A stretch of DNA of 8,589 nt, from the NCBI GenBank assembly GCA_030619215.1, contig JAUXBV010000106.1, positions 1 through 8,589 on the forward strand, read 5' to 3'. Positions within the stretch are counted from its first letter, which is position 1. Each line of letters opens with the position of its first letter. The position numbers and the translations under genes are program-made. Source of the stretch: Fibrobacterota bacterium (GTDB lineage: Bacteria; Fibrobacterota; Chitinivibrionia; Chitinivibrionales; JANQEN01). The notes under the pieces were generated by a model. The model saw nothing but the letters and a program-made list of their open reading frames with translations, was not told where the DNA came from and did no database searches. Below are positions 1-6,185 of this stretch, piece by piece.

Positions 1-32
1 TACCATATCCTTCAGCTTAACACACTATTATA

Positions 33-1661
33 TCACCTTATAACTACTTTCTTTTGAAAGCGCTCATTCTCTATAATTCCAACAATTAAATATAGTCCTG
101 CACCAACAGTATTACACTGAGTATCGCAGCAACCCCATATACCGGTATATTGTCCTTCTGCTTTTCTATTTATGCTGATTGTTTGAATCAATTTACCCGC
201 AATATTGTAAATATGAAAGCTTTGATCAGGTAATTGACTTGAATTTGAAAATGAAATTGTTAGAAATCCTGATGAATTGGTATATACGTTAATTGGTGAT
301 TCAGATATAGAAGAGGTAGAAAAATTAATAGGGGTAACTTGCATAGGTACAGCATAATCGGCAATTATAGCAACACCCGGAATAATTGCTTTTGCAAGCC
401 ATGTGGAGTCAAAAATTGAAGTAATGCTGTCTGCAGCGGTATGATATTGACCTCCGCCTTCACCGCCGCCGCCAATTGATGCAACATAGCCGTTTTGCCA
501 GAAAATTTTTGTGTCTGTCGGGATATCTGAGCTAGTACGCATGCTTACTGCAACAGGGAAATCGTATTCCTCTCCAAGATATTCTATTCGATCAAAAAAA
601 TCTTGTGCTCCCGTGCAACCGCTATATATACGATGAGATATTGAAGTTGATGAGCCGGGGCCAATACCAAGCATATCATAGGTAACTGCACCGCCAATAA
701 TCTTACAACCATCATTATTAAAGTGATCAATCAGTTCTACAGTTCCTTTTAATCCACGCTCCTCGACATTAAATCCTACATAGACTATTGTATTTTCAAA
801 ATCATAATCTTTTAAAACACGGGCAACTTCCAGAACTCCGACATCGCCGCAACCATTATCATAAGCTCCCTGATGACGTTTTTGGCCCGCGTAATCATCA
901 GAACGAATGTTGTCAATATGTGCACCTATAAGACAGAACTCTTTTAGAGAAGGATTTTTTTTACCCTTTTTTACTCCAATAACATTGGGAGCATCCCAAT
1001 CCGGGACTTCTTGTATATCAACACTGTCGCACCCATATTCTCTAAATTTCTTCTCCATATAGGGGACTAAAGTCTCTTTGTTCCATTGGGGATTTGCAGC
1101 ACTTCGGTTAAATATACCGCATAGATCCCGTAATAAGCGCGCACAGGAATCAGGACTTACTTTTGAAATCATCTCTTCAATCAGAGGGTCTACTGATACA
1201 GGCTTGCGTTCCGGAATTATTGTTCTTGATTCATATAAAGCGGAAATCGGCTTAAATGAGATCCATTCAAGGTGTAATGGGCATGGAGCATTATTATGTA
1301 TATCACCTGATAATCCCTTAATAATGAGTCTCCCCTCAAATATATCAAGTACTTTGCCACATCCAGCAAATTTTTCAGGATCAATCGCCGGACATAACCC
1401 CTTGTCAGGATGTACTGCATAATACTCAGAATTCTGTGAGGGCTCAGGATTGGTTTCAAGAACATTCAGAGGTGCTTTAGTTTGTCTTAGCTTCTGTATA
1501 TCCATTTCATTTGCATGGATAAGGCAGTAAGAATCTGAGATATAGATAGTTTTAAATGAATTAGAAGTTGATTTTAATAATGGTGTACGGACAAGGTAAG
1601 TATCGGTAGCAAAACTGAAGCTGATAAGAATGCATATAATAAGAAAAAAATAATTTTTCAT
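33..1661 (-). CDS. Exported M28-family zinc metallopeptidase with C-terminal sorting domain
   Basis: This is probably a secreted aminopeptidase-type enzyme that hydrolyses peptides outside the cell with a two-zinc centre. Residues 1-18 form a signal peptide (hydrophobic stretch ending FSFA, then TD). Residues ~19-160 are a pre-domain I do not recognise. The M28 catalytic domain covers ~165-435. All expected ligands are visible: H248 in GAHID, D268 in GAYDN, the E300-E301 pair (general base and ligand) in NVEERG, D329 in TYDM and H407 in YHTAADS. A glycine-rich run (397-404) precedes the last ligand. Residues ~445-542 are a beta-sandwich tail with the FHIYNIAGKLI and GAGLYLIV motifs and a basic end, KKVVIR, like type IX secretion type-A or FlgD-like tails. 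The start has a strong GGAGG upstream. It is transcribed away from the LRR gene. Family assignment is firm; the substrate is unknown. Confidence 0.93.
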   Translation of the reverse strand: MKNYFFLIICILISFSFATDTYLVRTPLLKSTSNSFKTIYISDSYCLIHANEMDIQKLRQTKAPLNVLETNPEPSQNSEYYAVHPDKGLCPAIDPEKFAGCGKVLDIFEGRLIIKGLSGDIHNNAPCPLHLEWISFKPISALYESRTIIPERKPVSVDPLIEEMISKVSPDSCARLLRDLCGIFNRSAANPQWNKETLVPYMEKKFREYGCDSVDIQEVPDWDAPNVIGVKKGKKNPSLKEFCLIGAHIDNIRSDDYAGQKRHQGAYDNGCGDVGVLEVARVLKDYDFENTIVYVGFNVEERGLKGTVELIDHFNNDGCKIIGGAVTYDMLGIGPGSSTSISHRIYSGCTGAQDFFDRIEYLGEEYDFPVAVSMRTSSDIPTDTKIFWQNGYVASIGGGGEGGGQYHTAADSITSIFDSTWLAKAIIPGVAIIADYAVPMQVTPINFSTSSISESPINVYTNSSGFLTISFSNSSQLPDQSFHIYNIAGKLIQTISINRKAEGQYTGIWGCCDTQCNTVGAGLYLIVGIIENERFQKKVVIR

Positions 1662-1663
1662 GG

Positions 1664-1670
1664 CCCCTCC
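1664..1670 (-). promoter_or_regulatory. Strong Shine-Dalgarno for the M28 peptidase
   Basis: Read on the minus strand, GGAGGGG lies two bases before the ATG at 1661-1659 (four bases if the core is taken as GGAGG). It is the best ribosome binding site in the window and fixes the start of the peptidase gene. The DNA further upstream (1671-1735) is almost pure A/T, with a 9-bp direct repeat ACTATAAAT at 1692-1709. It must hold the promoter, but no -35/-10 pair with normal spacing stands out. Confidence 0.75.
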
Positions 1671-1773
1671 ATTTAAAAATTTATTCTATAAACTATAAAT
1701 ACTATAAATAGTATCAATATTATTAATTAATCTAACAACTTTATCTTTTCTTTGCAGGTTTTTCTTTATATTT

Positions 1774-1803
1774 GGGACGGAAGTAATTAAATATAGGGAC
1801 GGA
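1774..1803. repeat. Direct repeat GGGACGGA x2
   Basis: GGGACGGA occurs at 1774-1781 and again at 1796-1803, 22 bp apart start to start, with the AT-rich spacer AGTAATTAAATATA between them. Short GGGACGG-type motifs are known at the edges of some REP/RAYT-type and IS200-like elements, so this could be an element remnant. No transposase or clear hairpin is present here, so the link is only a guess. Confidence 0.4.
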
Positions 1804-1989
1804 GGAAGTTTATCAGTTTAGTTGCCCTATAAACAGAAGAAAGGTTTTGAATCAATCCTTTCAAAAGGGAAATTTGCACCTGCTTATACCAGAAACCCTT
1901 TCACAAGCAGTATACCTCATACGTCTTGAATACGTAAGTAATATTATTAGTACTAAACTACTTATACAATAAGATGTAATTCTGTATTA

Positions 1990-2025
1990 AAAATCTTTAA
2001 AATGTAATATTCCATTAATCCACTC
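1990..2025 (+). repeat. Degenerate dispersed repeat, copy 1
   Basis: AAAATCTTTAAAATG (1990-2004) is repeated exactly at 2143-2157. In both places it is followed by a related segment built from ATTCCATTA..TCCA units. Copy 1 is intergenic and copy 2 lies inside the first codons of the LRR frame, 153 bp away. The ATTCCATTA..CC pattern looks like a low-complexity intergenic repeat rather than coding sequence. Confidence 0.55.
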
Positions 2026-2105
2026 TTCTTTTCTCTCTATATGAAACCCTTCAAAATTTGATTATATTTATACTACCAACAATTCCACTGTATTTACTAT
2101 TCGTT

Positions 2106-2110
2106 AAAGG
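2106..2110 (+). promoter_or_regulatory. Shine-Dalgarno supporting the LRR start at 2116
   Basis: AAAGG ends five bases before the ATG at 2116. The only other in-frame ATG before the signal peptide (2155) has no purine-rich site upstream. This favours 2116, although the resulting leader of about 48 residues before the signal peptide is unusual. Confidence 0.45.
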
Positions 2111-2115
2111 TTTTA

Positions 2116-4014
2116 ATGGTGCTATCAATCTTTTCCTTTTTTAAAATCTTTAAAATGCGATATTCCTATATTCCATTACTCCATCACCCCATTATTTTAA
2201 TCCTACGAAGTAGGGCTCCATTCTTATTTCTACCTAAAGGTATAAGAAATACTAAGAAATTAATTTCTAACTATTTCTTTATCTGCGTCCTCTTTGTGCT
2301 CTACGGTGTAATCTTCTCCCAGGATTATGTGAGTGACACTCTGGCAGTGAGGGCGATTCTTGATTCCAATGGATTATATGAAATTCCTGTTGATTCGGTG
2401 ACTGATTCAAGTGGAGGCAGGATTGTAGAAATTAATCTTGGCGGCAGGGGCCTGACTGTACTTCCTCCGGAAATAGGAAATATTACAGGTTTGGAAATTC
2501 TTGTTCTTTACAGTAATAATCTTAGCCAGATCCCTGCTGAAATAGGAAGTTTGACCTCTTTGGGGATTCTTTCCCTTGCTACAAATAACTTGGCCGGTAT
2601 TCCACCTGAGATTGGTGATATAGGTAATTTGGCAAAACTCTGGTTGAATAGTAATAACCTGACCGGCCTTCCTGCTCAAATAGGTAATCTTACTAATTTA
2701 AACGAGCTACATCTTGAACATAATGAGCTTACTTCTATCCCTGCAGAAATAGGGAATTTAACATTATTACTACAGCTTCTTCTTTTTGATAATAGCCTTA
2801 CCAGCCTTCCTGTAGAAATAGACAAACTTACTAATTTAATGGTAATTGATGTATCAGAAAACAGCCTGTCACATATTCCAGCGGAAATAGGTAATCTTGA
2901 ATTTTTAGAGTACCTTATAATTGATGATAATGCTCTGGACAGCTTACCTCCGGAAATTGGTAATATTACTGCTTTACAGGGACTTTACCTTTCCAATAAT
3001 AACCTTACCAGCCTGCCTTCTGAGATCGGAAACCTTGCGAACAACTTAAGAGAGCTTAATCTTGCTAATAATGAATTAACCGTTATCCCTCCTGAAATAG
3101 GGAATTGTATCGGTTTAAGCAAGATTTATCTTGAAGATAATAACCTTGACAGCCTTCCAGTTGAAATTTATAACCTGACAGGCTTAACCTCTCTTTTTCT
3201 TTATAATAATAACCTGACCGGCATTTCTCCTGAGATAGGCAATCTAACGATGCTGGAGTACCTTAGTCTTTCTTCCAATAATCTGACTGACCTTCCTTCA
3301 GAAATCGGAAACCTTGATAGCCTGAAATATCTTATGCTTGACAGCAATAGCCTGGCTAACATTCCGCCGGAGATAGGAAACCTTACAAATTTAAAACTTA
3401 TTCTTAACCTCAGTGAAAACGAATTAACCGGCATTCCTCCTGAGCTGGGCAACCTTACAGCGTTGGAACATCTTGATCTTAGTTTTAATTCCATGAGTGA
3501 CATTCCTGCGGAAATAGGTAATTGTAAAGCTTTGGAATATCTTTATATTAATAATAATTCTCTGTCAGACCTGCCTGATTCACTGGTAAAGCTTACCCCG
3601 GGTTTTGAGCTTGACTGCGGATACAACAAGCTTGATACCATTAATCTTTCAGATACTGTAATTGACTGGCTGGATGAATATGACCCGGACTGGAGAAACA
3701 CGCAAAGCGTACCAATTATATATAATCCTGATAGTTATTCGAATAGATTATCTCTCAATATCAATAAATCAGTAATCTTATTCAACCTTCCAGCTTCGGG
3801 AAAAATCAAACTCCAGCTTTACAATATCAAAGGAAGATTAATCGAAACTCTCATTAGTTTATATATGCAGCCCGGCAGATACATGTTGACGTGGGACAGC
3901 AGGAGATATGGTTCGGGGGTTTATTTTCTAAAGTTAAGTGCATCCTCCTTCGCAAATGCTTCGGCGGACAGGAATGGTTCTTCGGTTTCGAAGAAGGTTA
4001 CGGTGATAAGGTGA
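2116..4014 (+). CDS. Exported leucine-rich-repeat protein with C-terminal sorting domain
   Basis: A secreted or surface-anchored LRR protein, probably a protein-protein or glycan binding scaffold; no catalytic domain is visible. Residues 1-46 are an odd leader from repeat-like DNA. The likely signal peptide is ~47-68 (KK, then hydrophobic, ending VIFS-Q). Residues 102-496 hold about 17 LRRs, mostly 23 residues, of the form LxxLxLxxNxLtxlPpEIGNLT. This is the plant/Shoc2-like class common in bacterial secreted proteins. A C-terminal cap follows (~497-530, with YDPDW and NTQ). Residues ~540-632 are a type IX-like/FlgD-like sorting tail (LQLYNIKGRLIETL, GSGVYFLKL, final KKVTVIR), interrupted by an in-frame repeat at ~610-620. 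The gene is divergent from the peptidase, which carries the same kind of tail. The protein class is certain; the exact start is not. Confidence 0.9.
   Translation: MVLSIFSFFKIFKMRYSYIPLLHHPIILILRSRAPFLFLPKGIRNTKKLISNYFFICVLFVLYGVIFSQDYVSDTLAVRAILDSNGLYEIPVDSVTDSSGGRIVEINLGGRGLTVLPPEIGNITGLEILVLYSNNLSQIPAEIGSLTSLGILSLATNNLAGIPPEIGDIGNLAKLWLNSNNLTGLPAQIGNLTNLNELHLEHNELTSIPAEIGNLTLLLQLLLFDNSLTSLPVEIDKLTNLMVIDVSENSLSHIPAEIGNLEFLEYLIIDDNALDSLPPEIGNITALQGLYLSNNNLTSLPSEIGNLANNLRELNLANNELTVIPPEIGNCIGLSKIYLEDNNLDSLPVEIYNLTGLTSLFLYNNNLTGISPEIGNLTMLEYLSLSSNNLTDLPSEIGNLDSLKYLMLDSNSLANIPPEIGNLTNLKLILNLSENELTGIPPELGNLTALEHLDLSFNSMSDIPAEIGNCKALEYLYINNNSLSDLPDSLVKLTPGFELDCGYNKLDTINLSDTVIDWLDEYDPDWRNTQSVPIIYNPDSYSNRLSLNINKSVILFNLPASGKIKLQLYNIKGRLIETLISLYMQPGRYMLTWDSRRYGSGVYFLKLSASSFANASADRNGSSVSKKVTVIR
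2143..2185 (+). repeat. Degenerate dispersed repeat, copy 2 (inside the LRR frame)
   Basis: This segment shares 15 exact bases with 1990-2004 and then the ATTCCATTACTCCAT-type units. It is translated as residues ~10-23 of the LRR protein if the gene starts at 2116. The second in-frame ATG (2155) lies within the repeat itself. Confidence 0.55.
2255..2268. repeat. Perfect 14-bp palindrome in the LRR leader
   Basis: AGAAATTAATTTCT reads the same on both strands. It sits at codons 47-51, just before the hydrophobic part of the signal peptide. It could be an operator if transcription starts downstream, or chance in AT-rich DNA. Confidence 0.4.
2281..2310 (+). repeat. Possible copy of a TCTGCGTCCTCT..CTCT.CGGT intergenic repeat encoding the signal-peptide core
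   Basis: The bases here resemble the pyrimidine-rich CTCTGCGTCCTCTG..CTCTGCGG repeat I recall from intergenic regions of many bacterial genomes. Read in the LRR frame it encodes the hydrophobic core ICVLFVLYGV. The resemblance is from memory and degenerate, so it is moderate evidence only. Confidence 0.35.
2419..3603 (+). repeat. Tandem LRR-coding repeats, 69-72 bp period
   Basis: About 17 tandem units encode residues 102-496. Most are exactly 23 codons; units 1, 9, 15 and 17 have 24. The half-unit encoding the turn (NNLTxLP.EIGNLT) is very regular even at DNA level, with AATAATAACCTGACCGGC shared between units 4 and 12. This suggests expansion by unequal recombination. Unit 6 (EIDKLTN) and unit 11 (EIYNLTG) lose the standard EIGN turn. 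Confidence 0.85.
3946..3968 (+). repeat. Palindromic repeat inserted in frame in the sorting tail
   Basis: The segment starts TCCTTCGC and ends GCTTCGGCGGA, an imperfect palindrome (TCC..TCG..A at one side, T.CGG.GGA at the other). It resembles the short CTTCGC..AGCTTCGGCGGAC palindromes found scattered through several candidate-phylum genomes. It encodes SFANASAD, polar residues that break the usual GVYFLKL-to-KKVTVIR spacing of the sorting domain. The frame stays open. Confidence 0.5.
3978..3995 (+). repeat. Hairpin near the 3' end of the LRR gene
   Basis: TTCTTCG and CGAAGAA form a perfect 7-bp stem around a GTTT loop, right after the inserted palindrome and 17 bp before the stop codon. 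No T-tract follows, so it is not a standard terminator. It is probably part of the inserted repeat unit. Confidence 0.5.
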
Positions 4015-4112
4015 TATCAGAACGCAGGTAATATTATTCTTCTTTACCAAACTTATTAAAAGAAATATTAAAATTATCATCACTTCTAAATAATTGATAT
4101 CATTAGCTTTTA

Positions 4113-4167
4113 GTGAGGTACTATTTTATAATAATCATAAACAGGTTTACTGAAGAACCAACCTCAC
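4113..4167 (+). promoter_or_regulatory. Inverted repeat in the leader of the FapA gene
   Basis: GTGAGGT (4113-4119) and ACCTCAC (4161-4167) are perfect 7-bp arms. A smaller GGTT/AACC pair (4144-4147, 4156-4159) is nested inside. The right arm ends 19 bases before the FapA ATG. The element could fold in the mRNA leader if transcription starts upstream of 4113, or act as a protein-binding site around the putative -10 box it encloses. Confidence 0.35.
4127..4132 (+). promoter_or_regulatory. Candidate -10 box for the FapA-led operon
   Basis: A perfect TATAAT lies 55 bases upstream of the FapA start. No good -35 sits at 16-18 bp; the closest TTGATA (4094-4099) is too far for this box, though it would pair with TACTAT (4119-4124) at 19 bp. 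In AT-rich DNA such boxes arise by chance. Confidence 0.3.
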
Positions 4168-4186
4168 CAAATCAGGGCTGATAGAG

Positions 4187-6169
4187 ATGGCGAAGTTAAC
4201 GGTAACTCTTTCAAAAGATAAGATGTTGGCTTATGTTTCCGGTACAGTAAAGGATGATGTACCAAAGGATGAGATAACCAGGCTTATTGAGGATGCCCTT
4301 TCTGAGAATGGTGTTGTATCCGGGATTCAGGAAAAGCTTGTTGCTTCTGTGGTATTGGAACTATCAGAGCAGAGAAGGATTGAAGGAGCAATCGTAGCAA
4401 TAGGGGAGTACCCTAAAAAAGAAAAACTGGCAGGAGCCAGGTTCCTGGTTCCAACCTGCCTTGAGAATAACCTGGATCATAGTTTTATAGAGGATGTGAA
4501 TAAACCGGTACACTATTATCAGCTTCTTGACTATATTCATGATCCGTACATTGTGAAAGAGGATGATAATGTAGGTAAGTTCCGGACAGGGGAGAAAGGG
4601 GCTAGCGGCCATAATGTTCTGGGTGAAGCTGAGGAGGTTCAGGCAAAAGCGCAGCCTTCGGAAGATCTGGGGCAGGGCCTTATCACAAAATATGACTCAT
4701 CGGATATTATCAGTACCTTTACCGGTATTATTGTCCGGAAAAAGAATCAGGCATATATTCTGCCGGTCAACCTTGACGGGGCGGTATTTGTAAATGTTTC
4801 AAAAGACAGGGTGAAGGCTTACCTGCACCTTTTCCCGCCCGGCCCGGGTGGAAAAGAGATTACCACACAGGATATAATCAGAACGCTTGAGAGGGAATCG
4901 ATTGTATACGGTATAAAACAGGACGCTATTAAAAACGCCTTAGCAATTATGAGAGAAACCGGTGATAAAGTGGAAGGTGACCTTATTGCCGAGGGAGTGT
5001 CGCCAGTACCCGGAGAGGACGCTAAAATCGAGTATCAGGTTGACTTGTCTTTTTCCCATAAGCCAAAGATAAAAGAAGACGGAAGGGCCGATTATTACAG
5101 TATTCATATTTTTGAGAATGTCACTGAACAGCAACCCATAGCAAAGATAGTGCCTCCTACCGGCGGTACTCCCGGTACGGATGTTTACGGCAAGCCCATT
5201 GACGCACCGCCCGGTGAATCTGCGCAGGTTTCTCCGGGAAAAAATATTGAAACGATGTCGGAAGACCCGAATACCTTAGTTGCGACCAAGACCGGTCATG
5301 TTTATTTACGAAATGATAATCTTCTCGTTGAAGAAGTTTTAAATATTGAAACGGACATTGATTTCAGCACGGGGAATATAGACTTTCCGGGTGATGTTTT
5401 TATTAGCGGTGATGTTAAATCGGGATTTACGGTAAAGGCAGAGGGGAATATAAGCATTACCGGTACGGTTGAGGATGCAGTAGTTGAAGCTGGTGAAACG
5501 GTTATTGTTCATTCCGGGTTTATTGGTAAGGGTAAAGGCAGGATCAAGGCGGGGGGTGACGTCGTTGTAAAGCATGTCCGCAATCAGACTATCATGGCAA
5601 AGAATAACATCATGGTTGACGGGGAGGTGCTTGATTCACACCTTTTTGCCGGCAATGAGATGTTTGTTGAAGTAAGGAAATCGTGGATTGTCGGCGGCAC
5701 TGCGGTGGCGCGTAACAAGGTCCGCGCGTATTCAATCGGCAATGCGTCACATGTTCAAACGGAAGTTGCTTCGGGCATTGATCTGTTTGTCAAGAAAATA
5801 CTGGAAGAGCTGGAAAGAGAGATAGCTGACCTTGAGAATGAGGTGAATATTATAGCAAAAAATGAAAAAAGGCTCATTTCAGGGGAACTGTCCGGGGGAG
5901 AGTTAAAAGAGATGCGGCGAACAGTAAGCTCCCAACTGAAAAAGCTGCGCGAAGAGCACGAGAAGAAAATAAAACAGCTGAGAAAATATAAAAGCCATTA
6001 CCGGAGATCGCTTTATGATACCAAAGGAACTGTTGGTGTCATTGACACAATTTATCCCGGAGTTATCGTTAAGATCGGCAATCGACAGCATCTGGTTAGT
6101 GATGCCTTGAAGAAATGTCTTTTTTATATTCATGATGATTTGATAAAATCAAGAACGTTTTCATTTTAA
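4187..6169 (+). CDS. FapA/DUF342 family protein with duplicated N-terminal module
   Basis: A cytoplasmic FapA-type (flagellar assembly protein A, DUF342) protein; the precise role is unknown and no flagellar gene is near. Residues ~390-535 are the polymer-like beta-helix core with repeating short strands (GNIDFPGDVFISGDV, KAEGNISITG, AGGDVVVKHV). A charged coiled coil follows (~536-602), then a small beta end (GVIDTIYPGVIVKIG). The N-terminal module occurs twice, at ~4-196 and ~200-388. Pairs are SKDKMLAYV (9-17)/SKDRVKAYL (205-213), RIEG (64-67)/KVEG (261-264), GxxGxxVxG (138-146)/(327-335) and FTG (178-180)/KTG (368-370). AGGG nine bases before the ATG is a fair ribosome site. It is first in a run of plus-strand genes, with the permease 16 nt downstream. 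No transmembrane segment is seen. Family assignment is strong. Confidence 0.88.
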   Translation: MAKLTVTLSKDKMLAYVSGTVKDDVPKDEITRLIEDALSENGVVSGIQEKLVASVVLELSEQRRIEGAIVAIGEYPKKEKLAGARFLVPTCLENNLDHSFIEDVNKPVHYYQLLDYIHDPYIVKEDDNVGKFRTGEKGASGHNVLGEAEEVQAKAQPSEDLGQGLITKYDSSDIISTFTGIIVRKKNQAYILPVNLDGAVFVNVSKDRVKAYLHLFPPGPGGKEITTQDIIRTLERESIVYGIKQDAIKNALAIMRETGDKVEGDLIAEGVSPVPGEDAKIEYQVDLSFSHKPKIKEDGRADYYSIHIFENVTEQQPIAKIVPPTGGTPGTDVYGKPIDAPPGESAQVSPGKNIETMSEDPNTLVATKTGHVYLRNDNLLVEEVLNIETDIDFSTGNIDFPGDVFISGDVKSGFTVKAEGNISITGTVEDAVVEAGETVIVHSGFIGKGKGRIKAGGDVVVKHVRNQTIMAKNNIMVDGEVLDSHLFAGNEMFVEVRKSWIVGGTAVARNKVRAYSIGNASHVQTEVASGIDLFVKKILEELEREIADLENEVNIIAKNEKRLISGELSGGELKEMRRTVSSQLKKLREEHEKKIKQLRKYKSHYRRSLYDTKGTVGVIDTIYPGVIVKIGNRQHLVSDALKKCLFYIHDDLIKSRTFSF

Positions 6170-6185
6170 TTATTTAAAAATAATA

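Larger units (their letters stand above)
1671..2115. other. Divergent intergenic region without a gene
   Basis: About 445 bases separate the peptidase from the LRR gene. I see no open frame with a ribosome site; the longest starts give only a few codons. Visible structure: a GGGACGGA direct repeat (1774-1803); a GTTTAT/ATAAAC inverted repeat near 1809-1835; a GAAAGG...CCTTTC inverted repeat near 1839-1862; TACGT...ACGTA near 1920-1937; and the first copy of a repeat whose second copy lies inside the LRR reading frame (1990-2025). A TATACT at 2069-2074 could be a -10 box for the LRR gene but has no partner -35. The region looks like decayed repeat DNA plus two divergent promoters. Confidence 0.6.

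Noticed and set aside
1078..1422. 114-codon plus-strand open frame inside the peptidase gene
   Set aside because: It lies opposite the M28 domain coding sequence, has no recognisable domain or ribosome site, and its sequence is explained as the complement of the real gene.
1692..1717. Possible promoter for the peptidase: TTGATA (minus, 1717-1712) with TATAGT (1697-1692)
   Set aside because: The spacing is only 14 bp and the surrounding DNA is so A/T-rich that such boxes are expected by chance.
2069..2074. TATACT as a -10 box for the LRR gene
   Set aside because: No -35-like hexamer lies 16-18 bp upstream.
1990..2185. CRISPR-like spacing between the two copies of the 15-bp repeat
   Set aside because: There are only two imperfect copies, 153 bp apart, without regular spacers, and no cas gene is present.
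3201..3503. 100-codon minus-strand open frame with repeating RLPISGG motifs
   Set aside because: The apparent protein repeats are only the antisense reading of the LRR DNA repeats.
33..4014. Peptidase plus LRR protein as a toxin/immunity or defence pair
   Set aside because: They are divergently transcribed, both carry signal peptides and sorting tails, and neither has toxin or nucleic-acid domains; co-export is a simpler explanation.
4027..4048. GGTAA...TTACC hairpin after the LRR stop as a terminator
   Set aside because: The stem is only 5 bp with a 12-base loop and no T-tract follows.
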